Assembly (NCBI GenBank): GCA_946122785.1
Contig: CAMGYJ010000007.1
Coordinates: 38,403,587-38,467,586, forward strand
DNA from: Linum tenue
Taxonomy: Eukaryota > Streptophyta > Magnoliopsida > Malpighiales > Linaceae
Direction: 5' to 3'
Length of the DNA stretch: 64,000 bases
Shown one piece after another: positions 11,633 through 22,640 of the stretch; position 1 is the stretch's first letter, and the number at the start of each line of letters is the position of its first letter. The notes below the pieces were generated by a model. The model was not told the origin of the DNA and searched no databases. It saw nothing but the letters and a program-made list of their open reading frames with translations. A program made the position numbers and the translations under genes.

Positions 11633-13268
11633 CTTCTTATTTCCGCATATCTAGTGCTACTTTGGAGATAGGTAGAAATTTGCTGGCAAATACGGGGCAT
11701 ATAAGAGGCAGAAGTCTGAAGTTTTTCTTTCTGCAGGGCTTCAAAAGCTGGCAAGAGGTTGAAACTGAAAAAAAGAGGCAGAAGTTTATCTTTTTGCAGA
11801 GTCTGATTCCTTAACTGTAGATTAACATCAATAGTGAATGATTGGGGGTGTAGACGTGGTAGATAATACTGTAAGTTTAGAGGAAGTAATGAGATGGTAT
11901 GCAAATTGCAGCTTCGAATGAGCATTGACTTCTTGAGTTATTGATGCAGCTTTTTCATCTAAAAGATTGATGATCATGTATATGCTTAAAGGCTTATTTG
12001 AGATGAAATTTAACTAGCATTTGTGCTGCCTATTTTCTAGATTGAATTGACGTTGAGCAATATAAGTATCTCTTGCATCTAGTTTAGAATGTGGAATGCC
12101 AAAACAAGGCCCGAATTGTGATTATTGACTTGAGGAGACTTGTGCAGAACTTGAGTTTTGGGTAAATCAACCTGAGTCGCTTGATTTGGCCAGTTTGAGT
12201 CGACATATGAGCAATGAATTTGTGTCTAATACTTTGAATAAGATGTTATAATGTGTCTATCTATACATATGAGCAGAAGTATCCGATTTGATTAGCGGTC
12301 AATATCGGCACTAGGAACCTGAGTCGGTGGATTCCTGTTGTTGTAAGGTAAAGGAAGGTATAGCTGCTGCATTTTTAGTTTAGCACTTGGAGCTACTGAA
12401 CAAACATATATAGAACAGCCAGCCAAGTGATTTTGGGATACTGAAGGGCTACGATCTTAGCATGATACAATGTAGTATGCCTGTTCACAAGGAAGTATGG
12501 TTGCTTGCTCACAAAATTGGTCAAGCAATTTCCTCATGGCTGATTTTGTGGTGTTTTCCCAGTGTGTTAAGTTTCTTAACTTTAGACTAGCTTTATGGGA
12601 GGAGCACTTTGGTCTTGTCATCGTTGCCGTTATCATTTGATTTTTGTAGTTGTTTTCTTAGCGCATATGATATAATCTCATTTTGCATGTCAAGATGTTG
12701 AAGCTTGTTTGATGGCGGCGAGACTGGAGGAAGTTAAACAGTAGGTGAAGGAAAGACTTGGGATTGGAGGCAGCATCAGAAGACTGTTACATTAATATTT
12801 TCAGTAGTTGGTTGTTGAAGTAAGCTAGGTTCTTGCCTCGGAATGTAAACTCCTACACAATCAATCATGAGAATAAATACCTCAACATTAGATGGAATGA
12901 GTTTAGTTTATTGAATGACAAGCTTTGTTCAAGGTTCATTTCCACAGATTTGTGTTCATTATTCAGTTTGAGATCCAGTCATTTGATTCCTCAGTGCTGA
13001 CTTTTATTACTGGTCATTTAGTATGCTGCCAAGATTTTCTGTTATGCATGTATGTTAAGTCCTTATATGGATGGTGCTTTTCCCCCATTTTGGACCGTCA
13101 AACTGAAACGTTCTTTAGGATGGAGTTCAATGTTGCTTTCTCTGCAGATCATGGTGCTACAATATTATTGAATAAATCAATAGAAGGAAAGACTAGGAAT
13201 ATATATTTACTGTCAATGAAAGTCCACTACGTTGCATGTGGTTTATTCCAAGTTTACACGTTTCCATT
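11633..13268. other. Non-coding flank between MULE gene and Ulp1-like gene
   Basis: This is the continuation of the pre-insertion locus. It holds short direct repeats (AAGAGGCAGAAGT at about 11703 and 11774) and the segment near 12835 that resembles 1880-1900. A 115-codon open frame at 12925-13272 has no recognisable domain and looks like chance. I see no supported gene. Confidence 0.4.
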
Positions 13269-13505
13269 CTAATTCGCGGTGCAGTTGATAAGTTCCAGCA
13301 CCAGGTTCAATCGTTCCTCCTCACTTTTGAACTACAATATTACAAAGTAAATGATTAGTTACGGTCGACATCATACTAACAATCAAAGAGCACCAAACTC
13401 TGGAAAAGGTAAACAAAGTAACAAACTAAAGCCACCAACAACAGCAGCATTCCAGGGCAACTTACCCATGCACCAGACTGTCTTCTTATTCATCAAATCA
13501 CACTA
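13269..13505 (-). pseudogene. Duplicated 3' tail of the Ulp1-like gene
   Basis: Two short minus-strand segments copy the last two exons of the neighbouring Ulp1-like gene in diverged form. One (13269-13334) reads like its final exon (EEERLNLVLELINCT). The other, near 13465-13500, reads like the end of its penultimate exon (MNKKTVWCMG against LNKKTPKCMG). The catalytic part is missing. It looks like a tandem duplication of the gene's 3' end, later degraded. Confidence 0.6.
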
Positions 13506-13754
13506 AAATATCAATGGCCAATATCATTCAGCTTAAACCCAGCCGTCTAAGCAAAGTAGTAAAGCCTCATAAGTTGGAATACTAATCCCAACAACATACG
13601 AAATGAACAAGAGATTCCAATCCTCGTCTAAGAACTAATAATCCCAGCAACATACGAAAAAATCCTCCAAAAAAAAAAACATTCCAATTGTTTATAAACA
13701 TAACAAAATATTGATAAACATCTCATTCGCCTCAGTTCATCCAGTTAAGCTTCT

Positions 13755-15700
13755 TCATGCGACCAGTTCGCTTGCTTTGTCAAGTAAGGCTGTCTTCTCA
13801 TTCGGGGTGCAATCGATCAGTTCCAGCACCAACTTCAAACGTTCATCCTCACTATTGAACTGTGAAATTCAAAATGAATTGATCAATGAAATTAGAGATC
13901 ATAATACATGGAGAATGAGCCGATTTTATCAACTTACTCGTTTCCCCATGCACTTTGGTGTCTTTTTGTTCAAGGAGCGGTCACATTTCATCCAATTAAT
14001 CACAAACATACCACAATCCCACATGTACAAAGAACGTAGCTATATTAGTGAATTTATTTGAAAAAATGGTGTACAAATGAAAACATTGCTATTCTACTTA
14101 TGTATTGGGTTGAAACGGGGAGCATCATTTGTTGGGTTGAACTCAAAAGCCAAAAATGAGCTAACGCCAAATAACTAGGCAGCGCCGTCATAAAAAAATA
14201 ATACATCCAAGGCTGCCAGCTGTAATTGCGCAAGTTAATGTTAGTACGATTGTATCTATTGCCAGATTCCGATATCTATAAACTCTACTTACAATGTCCA
14301 CCAGCTTTTGATTAATTTCTGTCTTCTTCATGCATGACGGTAGAGAGTCTCAAATACAGTACTGTTGCTTCTTCAGATTTACCATGCACAACAAGAAATG
14401 GTTCCCCATGTAAATGGGAATGAATATCTATACGAAAAGCATATAAAGAACATTTTAACACAACATGAAACCCAACATTAAGTGTAATATAGATACAAAT
14501 TCACAATGAAAAATACATACCGCCTCGCAGTCACGAATGTCAGTACAGTATAGAATTTTCACGTGCTCTAAGCTGATGAAGCTTCGTATGTCGTCTCTAT
14601 TTCCAGAAGCTTTTGCCTAATCCAATTAGATGATCAGTCAAATGAACATCTCAAAGCCACAAGCAAAATAAATTTCATACCGCAAATGTAACGGGCAGAA
14701 AGGCGCATTCCATTTTTGTTTTGTCCCTGTCTCCCCATGTCAACTTTTCGACAACAGTGTCAACAATCTGTAGTTCACTAGATTAATTATAGACGGGTTT
14801 TGGTAGGTTACTTTGTAAATGTATATCAATGGCCAAACATGCAGAACATACCAAAGTGCTCAGTGTAGATTTAGGTGCAAGGGTCAAAATATCCTCCCTA
14901 GTTAGAAAGGTGCAAATTATCATGACCTGAATCCCCACTGTGAAAGGCCCAACTCTACATTTTTTAGTCTTTTTCTTGGGCTTGGTAATATCCGGAAACG
15001 CTGGCACCTTCAATTTTCCACCCACGGAACGAGCACTTGCACGTGCACGGCGTACAGGTTTGCTATTTCCCTAAAATATAATGATAATTAGGGTCAGCAA
15101 AGAAGGAAATAAAAAACATACTCACCCCGTCTGATTCTAAAGTCAAGTCGACATACTGGACTTCCTTCTTTGTCTCAATGAACTTCTGAACCTCGGTCTT
15201 CACTGCATCCAGCAGATCGGCCTTTAGGTTTTTTATTGCATTGTTAACGCAACGAACCTGTTTAGACAGATCTGCAACCTCATCACTCAGGGTACCCCTA
15301 AGGTCTGTAACTTCCGCTTCAACAGCTTCAGTCGTCTCTCTCAAAAGTTTACAATGCTTATAACTCCTTAATGTCAGATCCAATAAGTCCTTGGCTAGGT
15401 CATCGAAACGCCTATTAGTATGTCTGAACATCACCGTCACTCCCTTATGAAGCTCTCTAATCATATTCTCAACCTTCTCGGCATTCTCCTGCATCCACGA
15501 AAACAAATAATAAGATTCGTAAAAAAGACTCATGTTCCCGCAGAGAAGTGAACATTGCTCGCATCAAATTCAAAAATTTGATAATACATAAAATTTGAAA
15601 ATTTGCTGATCCGTAGCTCACCAATGTATTCTTCGAATAATTCCCATTGAGGCCATTAGTTGAGTCAATGCCCTTGTATGCAACCCATGTTTCCAGTGAC
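13755..15700 (-). pseudogene. Ulp1/C48 cysteine-protease-like gene, MULE-associated, degraded
   Basis: This is a multi-exon minus-strand gene whose catalytic exons match the SUMO-protease-like (C48) family carried by plant MULEs. Exons that keep an open frame between AG and GT sites: about 15628-15700, a coiled-coil exon 15127-15533 (heptad-like, charged), 14860-15071 (basic KPKKKTKK, then TREDILTLAP), 14682-14767, 14523-14615, 14297-14433, 14175-14222, 13938-14039 and 13755-13859. The catalytic His region appears as GNHFLLCMV (His followed by Phe rather than the usual Trp). The Asp region is DSLPS, and the Cys is in WDCGMFVINWM. A TGA directly before DSLPS interrupts the Asp exon, and the exon at 14175 also ends in a stop. 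The protein, if made, would be cut before the catalytic Cys. The last exon ends in TGA at 13755-13757. I am confident of the family but less so of each exon edge. Confidence 0.7.
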
Positions 15701-18700
15701 TATTCGCCTACATAGGACACATGCACAAAAATACCATTACACACAAGACCATCAAAAGGGGTAAAGGAAGAACACAATAAACACTGAATTACTATACACG
15801 AGAAACTTTAATGAGAATGAAGAAGGGAAGGGAACGTACTAGTTTGCACAACTGAAACATAAAGTTAGATTTACAACACTATTCTTATTCACGAAAGAGT
15901 TTATAACACCCCGTACAAAGAAACTGTTTTCGCATTTGAGTTTGAAAAGGATTCCTACGGAACTGAAAATCTTTATGTATCTGCAATATCTCAATCTAAA
16001 ATTGAAAAAATAGATAATGAAAGTTGTTTGAGTAACTAACTTAAATAATATTTTATTTGAAATTTGGTAATGCTACACTATACCGGAACTCAAAGTCTCC
16101 ATCAATACATGTATGCCAGAGCTAAAACACAGGGCCATTTCTAATTGAGTAGCTAAAAGCCCAAACCCCTAGAAAATAAGCATGTTCTTCCGAAAAAGAA
16201 AGGGCCACGAGCTGCTGAAATTTAACCCTAACATCGGACACAATGAAGCAATATATCCGCAAACCATATTACACAGACCTTATCCCTCCATCTAAAATAC
16301 CTAATTTAATAAAATTAATGGAATTTACCTTGCACTCAGCTTTCAATCTTCAATTTCGATTCATCCAAATACACAGCTGAATGTCGAATCTTCTTCCCGG
16401 AATCGACCGCTATGGCCAGGTCTCCGTTGCCGCTTAAAACAAACCAGTTGCATACCATTCTGACCCACATAACACATCCTTACCATTTAAGGAACCTACA
16501 GAAACAAAAGCATTAGAAAGAATATAAAGTTGAACTATCCTTGCAAACAAAAGCATATGCAGAGCATTTGAATCAAGTTTGGTCAACCTCCATCATTTGA
16601 ATGAACAATCTGAAATCCCTTGAAGTGGCTAACACATACCAGTGAGTTCAAATGGACGATGAGTAGGCAGTGAGTTCTCATCCATTCTTTGTACAAGCAT
16701 AATGGAATTAACAAACAATTAATATAATCAAGGAAAATGGAATTGGGCGATCAAACTAAAGCTATCTCAGCTGCGAATTAAACCTAGAATTGAATGCTAA
16801 CAAAATAAAGCTATATCACCAGAAATAATCCCCTATATGAATCCCTAAGTTAGTGAATTAAATGTTCTTGCTTTCAGCCGAAGCCGTTCACCCTTCAATT
16901 CAACTCAAATTCACCGTCGCCACCATTGTGACCATCTATTTGTTCATCCTTCGCTCAAATCACCCGCATTTGTTGTCATTGTCTTTGTCCGTTCGTTCTA
17001 AGTCGAAGTCACCGTCAATTCGTTTATCCTTCTCCCAAATCAAATGACAGTGGTGGCTGGCGAGCAGGGAAGGTCCAATGAGCGACAAGCTCCGACGACG
17101 AGCACTCTTCATCTTCTCTGCGTGACGAGGTGGAGAATGAGAGGAGCTTTGTTCCCTCGCAGAGTGGCCGACGAGGGACGAGCCAATAACCACGACCAGG
17201 ATCGCGATGCTGGCCCGAGGCGATAGGCGAGGTGGAGTTGGAGAGGAGATTCGCGAGGCAGATTGGGAGACGAGGGTTGCAAGTTGCAAGACCAAGGGGT
17301 CGGAGCAAAAAGCAGTTTGGGAATCCCGATTTGAGCCGGGAGAAATGTAATTGGGCGGATCGCACTCTGAAACTAGTCATTCTCTCTCGGAAAGCATTAG
17401 GGAGGATTCGATTACAATTCAACCTTTCTTCAGCGCATCGAGAAGCCCGTAAACTACGTCCGGATTGCAGTCCGAATCGCCGATCCCTTGTTGCTCGACG
17501 CTAGCGAATACTCCACCCCCATGGCCACCAACGACGGCTGCTTGATCTTTAGTGGTTTCCATAGATTTCCTCCGGTCTGATTTCCCTGGCAGGGACGTCG
17601 TCGGCATCTTTAGTAACTGAAACCATCCTCTTTCTTTGTTTGGTCGTTTATTTGCTTGTGCTATGAAGGAATGGAAATGGGCTAAACTCTATTTTAGGAT
17701 GATCTGAAAACTGAACTTAGTGTAATCATTTATGTACAAAAATGAAATTAGGTCCCTTGTGCTCGGATAAGAAGCCTGCGGCAGTGAACTGGATAGAAGG
17801 GACAGGGAATTCACTGGGGTGTAGGCTGTGATCAACGGAGACGTGGTCAAGAGGTACTGAAATGTAGCGTAAAGTCAGTGGTTGAGCTTGAAAAACACAA
17901 GAATGTGGCAGGTTCATCGGTAGCAGGGGTTCTTGGTGGGTTCAATTCTTGGTATGAATCTAGAATGACTAAGTTGTATGTAGAGAGGTTTAATTCAATG
18001 CATCCTGGTTGATTATTGTGAAAGTTTAGTTTATCTTATTGTTCAGCAAGTAGAATATCTCGGAATTTCTTCTTTCTTCCTGCATTGGGCACATGAATTT
18101 GGAGCCACGATGTTAAATATTTGCCTGCAATGCTGACTGAATAACCAGCTATGTTATAAGTTTATAACTCATTGTGTCTTATTTGCTATGCAAATCTGTC
18201 CAGGGGAATTTGACACTTGATAATCACAGCCTATTTCATGACGGAATAGCATTTTCTTAGAGTGTGTCCTGATGATTTCATGACTTAGAATATAGGCTGA
18301 ACAAGCAATAGATGATAACCTTAATGATTTCCATGACTTTCTGGGATTCTGATTTCATAGCCAATTTTCTTCTTAGGTAGTGGAATTGAAAGCTCGATGA
18401 TAGAGTATTTAACGAATGACTAGCAGTACTTCGAATGTTAGTTGATGATTTTAAAAGCCTAAGAATGCTTCTTTGTTTTTTTTATATAGAAAGAATGCTT
18501 CTTTGTTTGGAGTTTGTTATATTTAAGTCTTTTCTAACACTAATACATTTTTCTTCTTCCCGAAAACCTATGGCATAAGAATTCTAATGGCTTGGTAATC
18601 TATGAAAGTTGCATTTGGTATTCTAATAAAATAACAACATCATTACCCTTCTGAAAGTAATAGAGGTTGAGTATGAACACATACCTTACTTATCCACCCA

Positions 18701-19056
18701 GGAACGTCGATTCTGCATAAAATTCCTGCCCGCCATGAAAATCAGTACCAAACTATGAAATTAGGGTAGAAGGAAAAAAAAAAACAAGCTAACTAATACC
18801 TTCGATGATGCTATGCGACTCTGGAAACCCCTACTCCCTTCCACGAAAAGTGAGTCCTGAAAGAGGGATATGTTTTTATATAGTCCACAGTAGCAATGAG
18901 AGTTTGATATGAATTCAAATGCTTCATCTATCTATTATTAAGAATAAATATCACCTTTTCTTGTTACGTAGTTGATTGGATATTTAATTATATGCTTGAA
19001 TAATCAGGTAGTTCCCTCCAGTGATTAATATTTTGCTAAATATTTTCAAATTTCAG
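15701..19056. other. Unresolved region with exon-like fragments
   Basis: No gene can be supported here. Around 16335-16475 on the minus strand an open stretch (ending in a stop, followed by an AGGTAAAT donor) reads NGDLAIAVDSGKKIRH and could be a 5' exon of the Ulp1-like locus. A CpG-richer block at 16860-17610 has several overlapping open frames on both strands. The minus-strand one at 17419-17607 (63 codons, basic N terminus) is the most exon-like, but none has a recognisable domain. 17610-19050 is AT-rich. A 20-bp direct repeat (AAGAATGCTTCTTTGTTT) occurs near 18463 and 18490. Confidence 0.35.
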
Positions 19057-19689
19057 GTTGTTATTATCTACCTGATCGCACCCTCTCTTATACTTATCGG
19101 GTGGATAACTCTCCCAACACTGATAGCCACCAAGTTATGTAACTGTTACTTGCCTGGTTTCTCGGCAGAAGAAAGGTAAACAATAAACACACCCCGAAAA
19201 CACATATGATATTGAAAATCAGCTGTGTCACGTGCTGTGTTTTTGAATCTCCTGCTGTTATGTTTCACCGTGGGTTTTTCACACTGTTAGTGAGGTTTTG
19301 TCTCTTATTCGTGTATTGAAGCCTTAAGGGGGTCAAATGTCCTGCTTTGAATTGTTGTCCTCAATTATATTGCATGAAGTACGAGATAATTAGTTCTGGC
19401 TTGCCTTACCAGGAAGCGTTTGCATTCATTGTGGAGAATCCGCACCTCAAAGGGTTTTGACTTCAATTCCTATGATTCAAAAAGGGAGGGCGCAGACCCA
19501 GGGGGATTCGATTCGCTCTTGGTAATTCGATTCAACCAGGGAATTTTGTTGAGATCTTGGAAGGTTGGAGGTAGTGGAAACCAGGGAACCCAGCGGAATG
19601 GTGTTCAATCCTTGCGCTACACGCCTTCTGCTGGAGCTTGTGGACTGAACGAAACTAGAGAATTTTGGAAGGAAAGAGTAGGCCGGTGA
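19057..19689 (+). CDS. Candidate two-exon gene fragment, unknown membrane-anchored protein
   Basis: Two open segments are joined by good splice signals. Exon A (19057-19175) follows TTTCAG and ends GAAAG/gtaaac. Exon B (19413-19689) follows TTACCAG and ends in TGA. The intron phase (2) keeps the frame open across the junction for about 132 codons. Exon A encodes a very hydrophobic segment (IIYLIAPSLILIGWITLPTL) compatible with a membrane helix, then a polar turn. Exon B is basic and low in recognisable motifs. I do not recognise the protein, and no upstream exon with a start codon was found. It may be a gene relic, or chance agreement of signals. There are no neighbouring genes to give context. 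Confidence 0.3.
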
Positions 19690-20604
19690 ATGTGGTATGC
19701 TGCAGAATTGGGAAGCTCATACATAGCTGGCTGACTAGTGCAAAAAAGGCTGAGCGGGACATTGCAGACACCTAGTTAGAAAATCTAAATGCAAGTCTCT
19801 TCCTCAGGAATGAAAATCGAAGTACAGAGATAAGAACATGAAGGGGGAGCAGGGGATTATTTTCTGAGATGCTACAGAGCTTTTGACCCATTTAGTGGGT
19901 CATTTCATTTTGATAGGTTGATCAGCATCAGTTCTTCGTTAGGCTTCGCGAATGCTTCTGAACTGGCATACTGAGTGAATTGTCACATAACCAGGAATAC
20001 AAATACCCACTTGGTTTGCTTCATTTGTAGGTGAATATATTGAGCTAGTCAGTACATTAACTGAGGTTGCACAAAACTAATGTGATTGAGCTTTTCTTGC
20101 TCCTGGATCTGATGGATGAGTTTCAAGTTTATTTAGGTAGCTTTTGCACAGATTCTTATAATGTTGACAACCTCATTGCTGTGTTTCCAAAACTATTGTA
20201 GTGGTCCCATATGAAATTATTCCAACAGCATGCATTTACATACTCTAAACCGCTATTCCTTTTGGGGTGCTTTATTCCAGGTTCAGTTGTATGTGCTTGT
20301 TGCATACTTCCGAGAGAAGAATGAAACGGAAGAGGAATTAGCCCCAAAAGAATAAAAGAGATTAAAGGATATGGTTTTCAAGAGTGCAGAGATATGTTAA
20401 GTGAATTAGTAGTTGTAGCAAATGGTACATTGGTGTTTATTTAAGTCTCAGACTAAATTGAAGAGGAATGTTTAGGAATTTATTTTTACTCCTTTACAAA
20501 GAAACTTCTTTTGGCCGCCAACGGTCTATATGGATAGTTATTTGTTACTACCTGCAAAGTTAGGAACCCTGTTGTTTCCTTTGCACGTGAAAAAGGAAAA
20601 AGGA
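19690..20604. other. Intergenic, nothing recognised
   Basis: Unique-looking AT-rich sequence with no open frame of note on either strand, no terminal repeats and no tandem repeats. It ends at the AAGGA target site of the solo LTR. Confidence 0.4.
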
Positions 20605-22635
20605 TGAAACATCCTAACCCGGCCGGGTACTACTTTTAATAAAATGCCCTTGATAAATAAAATACTCAAATCTTAAATTGCAGCGGGAAAAATTTTCATA
20701 AATAAAATACTGAAAACACACCCTTGTAGCTCAGAACAAAGCCCTAATACGTGGGCAAATTAAACTCAAACTTTAAAATCTCATTCTGATCTCCAGTCTA
20801 TACTCATAATTATAAATGCAAATAACTAATAATCTCTAATGTTGTTGCTACTGAAACCTTGACTAAGCATCCTCTGTGATGCTTATACTGCCCTCCTCTA
20901 GCTGCCTGCCCTCGAATTCGCTGCTCACAAAATGCTCCTATAACTCTTCCTCTAGCTCTTCAAACTGGTGAGTGAGATGGGGTCAGTCTACGCCCTTACG
21001 TTTAAAATTCTTACTGCTTAGTACTTTACTTAAAACACTTACTTAAATTTGCGGAAGTTGTTTGTACTTCCACTCTTAAAATTCCTAACTCTTAAAACTG
21101 TATGGGAGTTACTGTTACTCTCCATTCTTAAAGCTCAAATCTCGACTTAAATACTTGACTGACACTGGGATCCCCCACTAGCTAGTCCGGTTGCCAACTC
21201 ATACGTATGAGAAGCCATCAAGGCTTTCCTTAAACTTAAACTTAGTTAGGGGAGTCGTAACGATTCATCCCCCGAACATCTTAAACTTATCGTGGTGGCT
21301 CTTCACCACGATTCTCAAGAGCATAACTGTTGCCCATCTTAAATATCTCAAGAGCATAACTGCTGCTCTGTCTCAAAGTTCTCCAGAGCATAACTGCTGC
21401 TCTGTCTCAAAGTTCTCCAGAGCATAACTGCTGCTCTATCTGAAAATCTTAAATGGCAACGGACTGGCGCTAGCGACTAAAAACACTTAAAACGACTTCA
21501 CCTTCTTGAAGGTGAGTTACTTCTTAAAAGAACTTGTTTTTTAAACTTTAACAATAACTCATAACATAACGCTTTAAGGTAAATAGCACAAAATCACCTC
21601 AAATCATAGCTCAAGCAAAGCACAAATAATCAATCATAAACATAATCAAGCAATGGCATATACTTCAAGTAAGCACATATTTAAAACTCGTAAGGCGTAG
21701 AATTTGCCCCCTTTACACTCACCTTATATTGAAGCTGATTGAATTGAATCAACGAAGGGATGGATTTCCCTTCACTCGATCGACGCATGACTGCTCGGCC
21801 ACAACCCCACCATCACAAGATTTACGTGCCCTAATGCCATTCTAAGGTGATTTCAACAACACAATCACCATTGCATCCACAAGCCACGTACCACCTTAGC
21901 TGAACCTAATTCTTTTAACCACACCCACAGCTCACACTCGTTCAGGATCATCATGGCCCTCGCTTATTACTCCATCTCAAACCTAGATTGCAGCTTAATC
22001 GTCCTCTTTCTCCAAGCCTTCACCTCGCTCCACTCATGTAGCAGCCTATCAGCGCTGCTGCCATTTGTTCGAAATAGCGCGAGCTTGGTCCAAGAATCCC
22101 GGCGCCATCCATTATCTGGGGGCTTCACCTGGTCCATTTAATTCCCCAAAACCTTTCGTCCTAAGAAAGCCTGCGTCCATTCGGTGGCGGTGGTGAATTT
22201 GGTGATGACGATGTGATAAGAGGATGGAAATGGACTTGTCCGCTTGCGAGGGGGAAAGGAAAAGTGCTTCCGGCGGTGCTTGTGCGTTGTGGGGAACGCG
22301 GCAGAGACCGAGAGACGTGTGCAATTGGTGATGGGGACTAGGAGTAGTTGACGGTGCAATTCCCTGTTTTATTAGTTTTAGGCTTAACATATATATATAT
22401 ACCTAGGTGAGGCCGAGTGAAAGGTAGGGTTAGGTTAGGGTTTAATTTCACCAGTCTTATTTTGGGAGTTTAATCCAAAACTCAATTAACATTCGTAACT
22501 TCCTCGTTTTATGTCGAAATTCGATACCATTAGAACCGAGAGTTCCCATTTTTTTTGTCCTCATCGATAATACGGTGGAACTTGACCCAAGGGTATAATA
22601 GTCATTTTGACTTTTGGGAAGAGCGGGGTGTAACA
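20605..22635 (-). mobile_element. Solo LTR of a long-LTR Ty3/gypsy element
   Basis: This 2031-bp segment starts TGAAACATCC and ends GGGTGTAACA on the plus strand. It is flanked by perfect 5-bp direct repeats AAGGA (20600-20604 and 22636-22640). No coding sequence, primer site or polypurine tract is present, so it is a solo LTR left by LTR-LTR recombination. Read on the minus strand it starts TGTTACACCCCG and has a TATATATATATA tract about 235 bp in (near 22395). A GC-rich leader follows, then internal 34-bp repeats. The layout matches the Tekay-type LTRs at 2040 and 9349, but the sequence is from a different family. Confidence 0.85.
21313..21450 (+). repeat. 34-bp tandem repeat, four copies
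   Basis: Four units of about 33-35 bp begin TCTC(A/C)AGAGCATAACTG. The two middle units are nearly identical and the outer ones more diverged. They lie inside the solo LTR, in the same relative place as the tandem repeats of the Tekay LTRs. Confidence 0.8.
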
Positions 22636-22640
22636 AAGGA

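Noticed and set aside
12925..13272. 115-codon plus-strand open frame
   Set aside because: No domain, composition like translated AT-rich DNA, and it runs into the duplicated Ulp1-like tail on the other strand.
17024..17504. Overlapping 90-132-codon frames on both strands
   Set aside because: Several frames are open at once because the block is GC-rich. None has domain or splice support.
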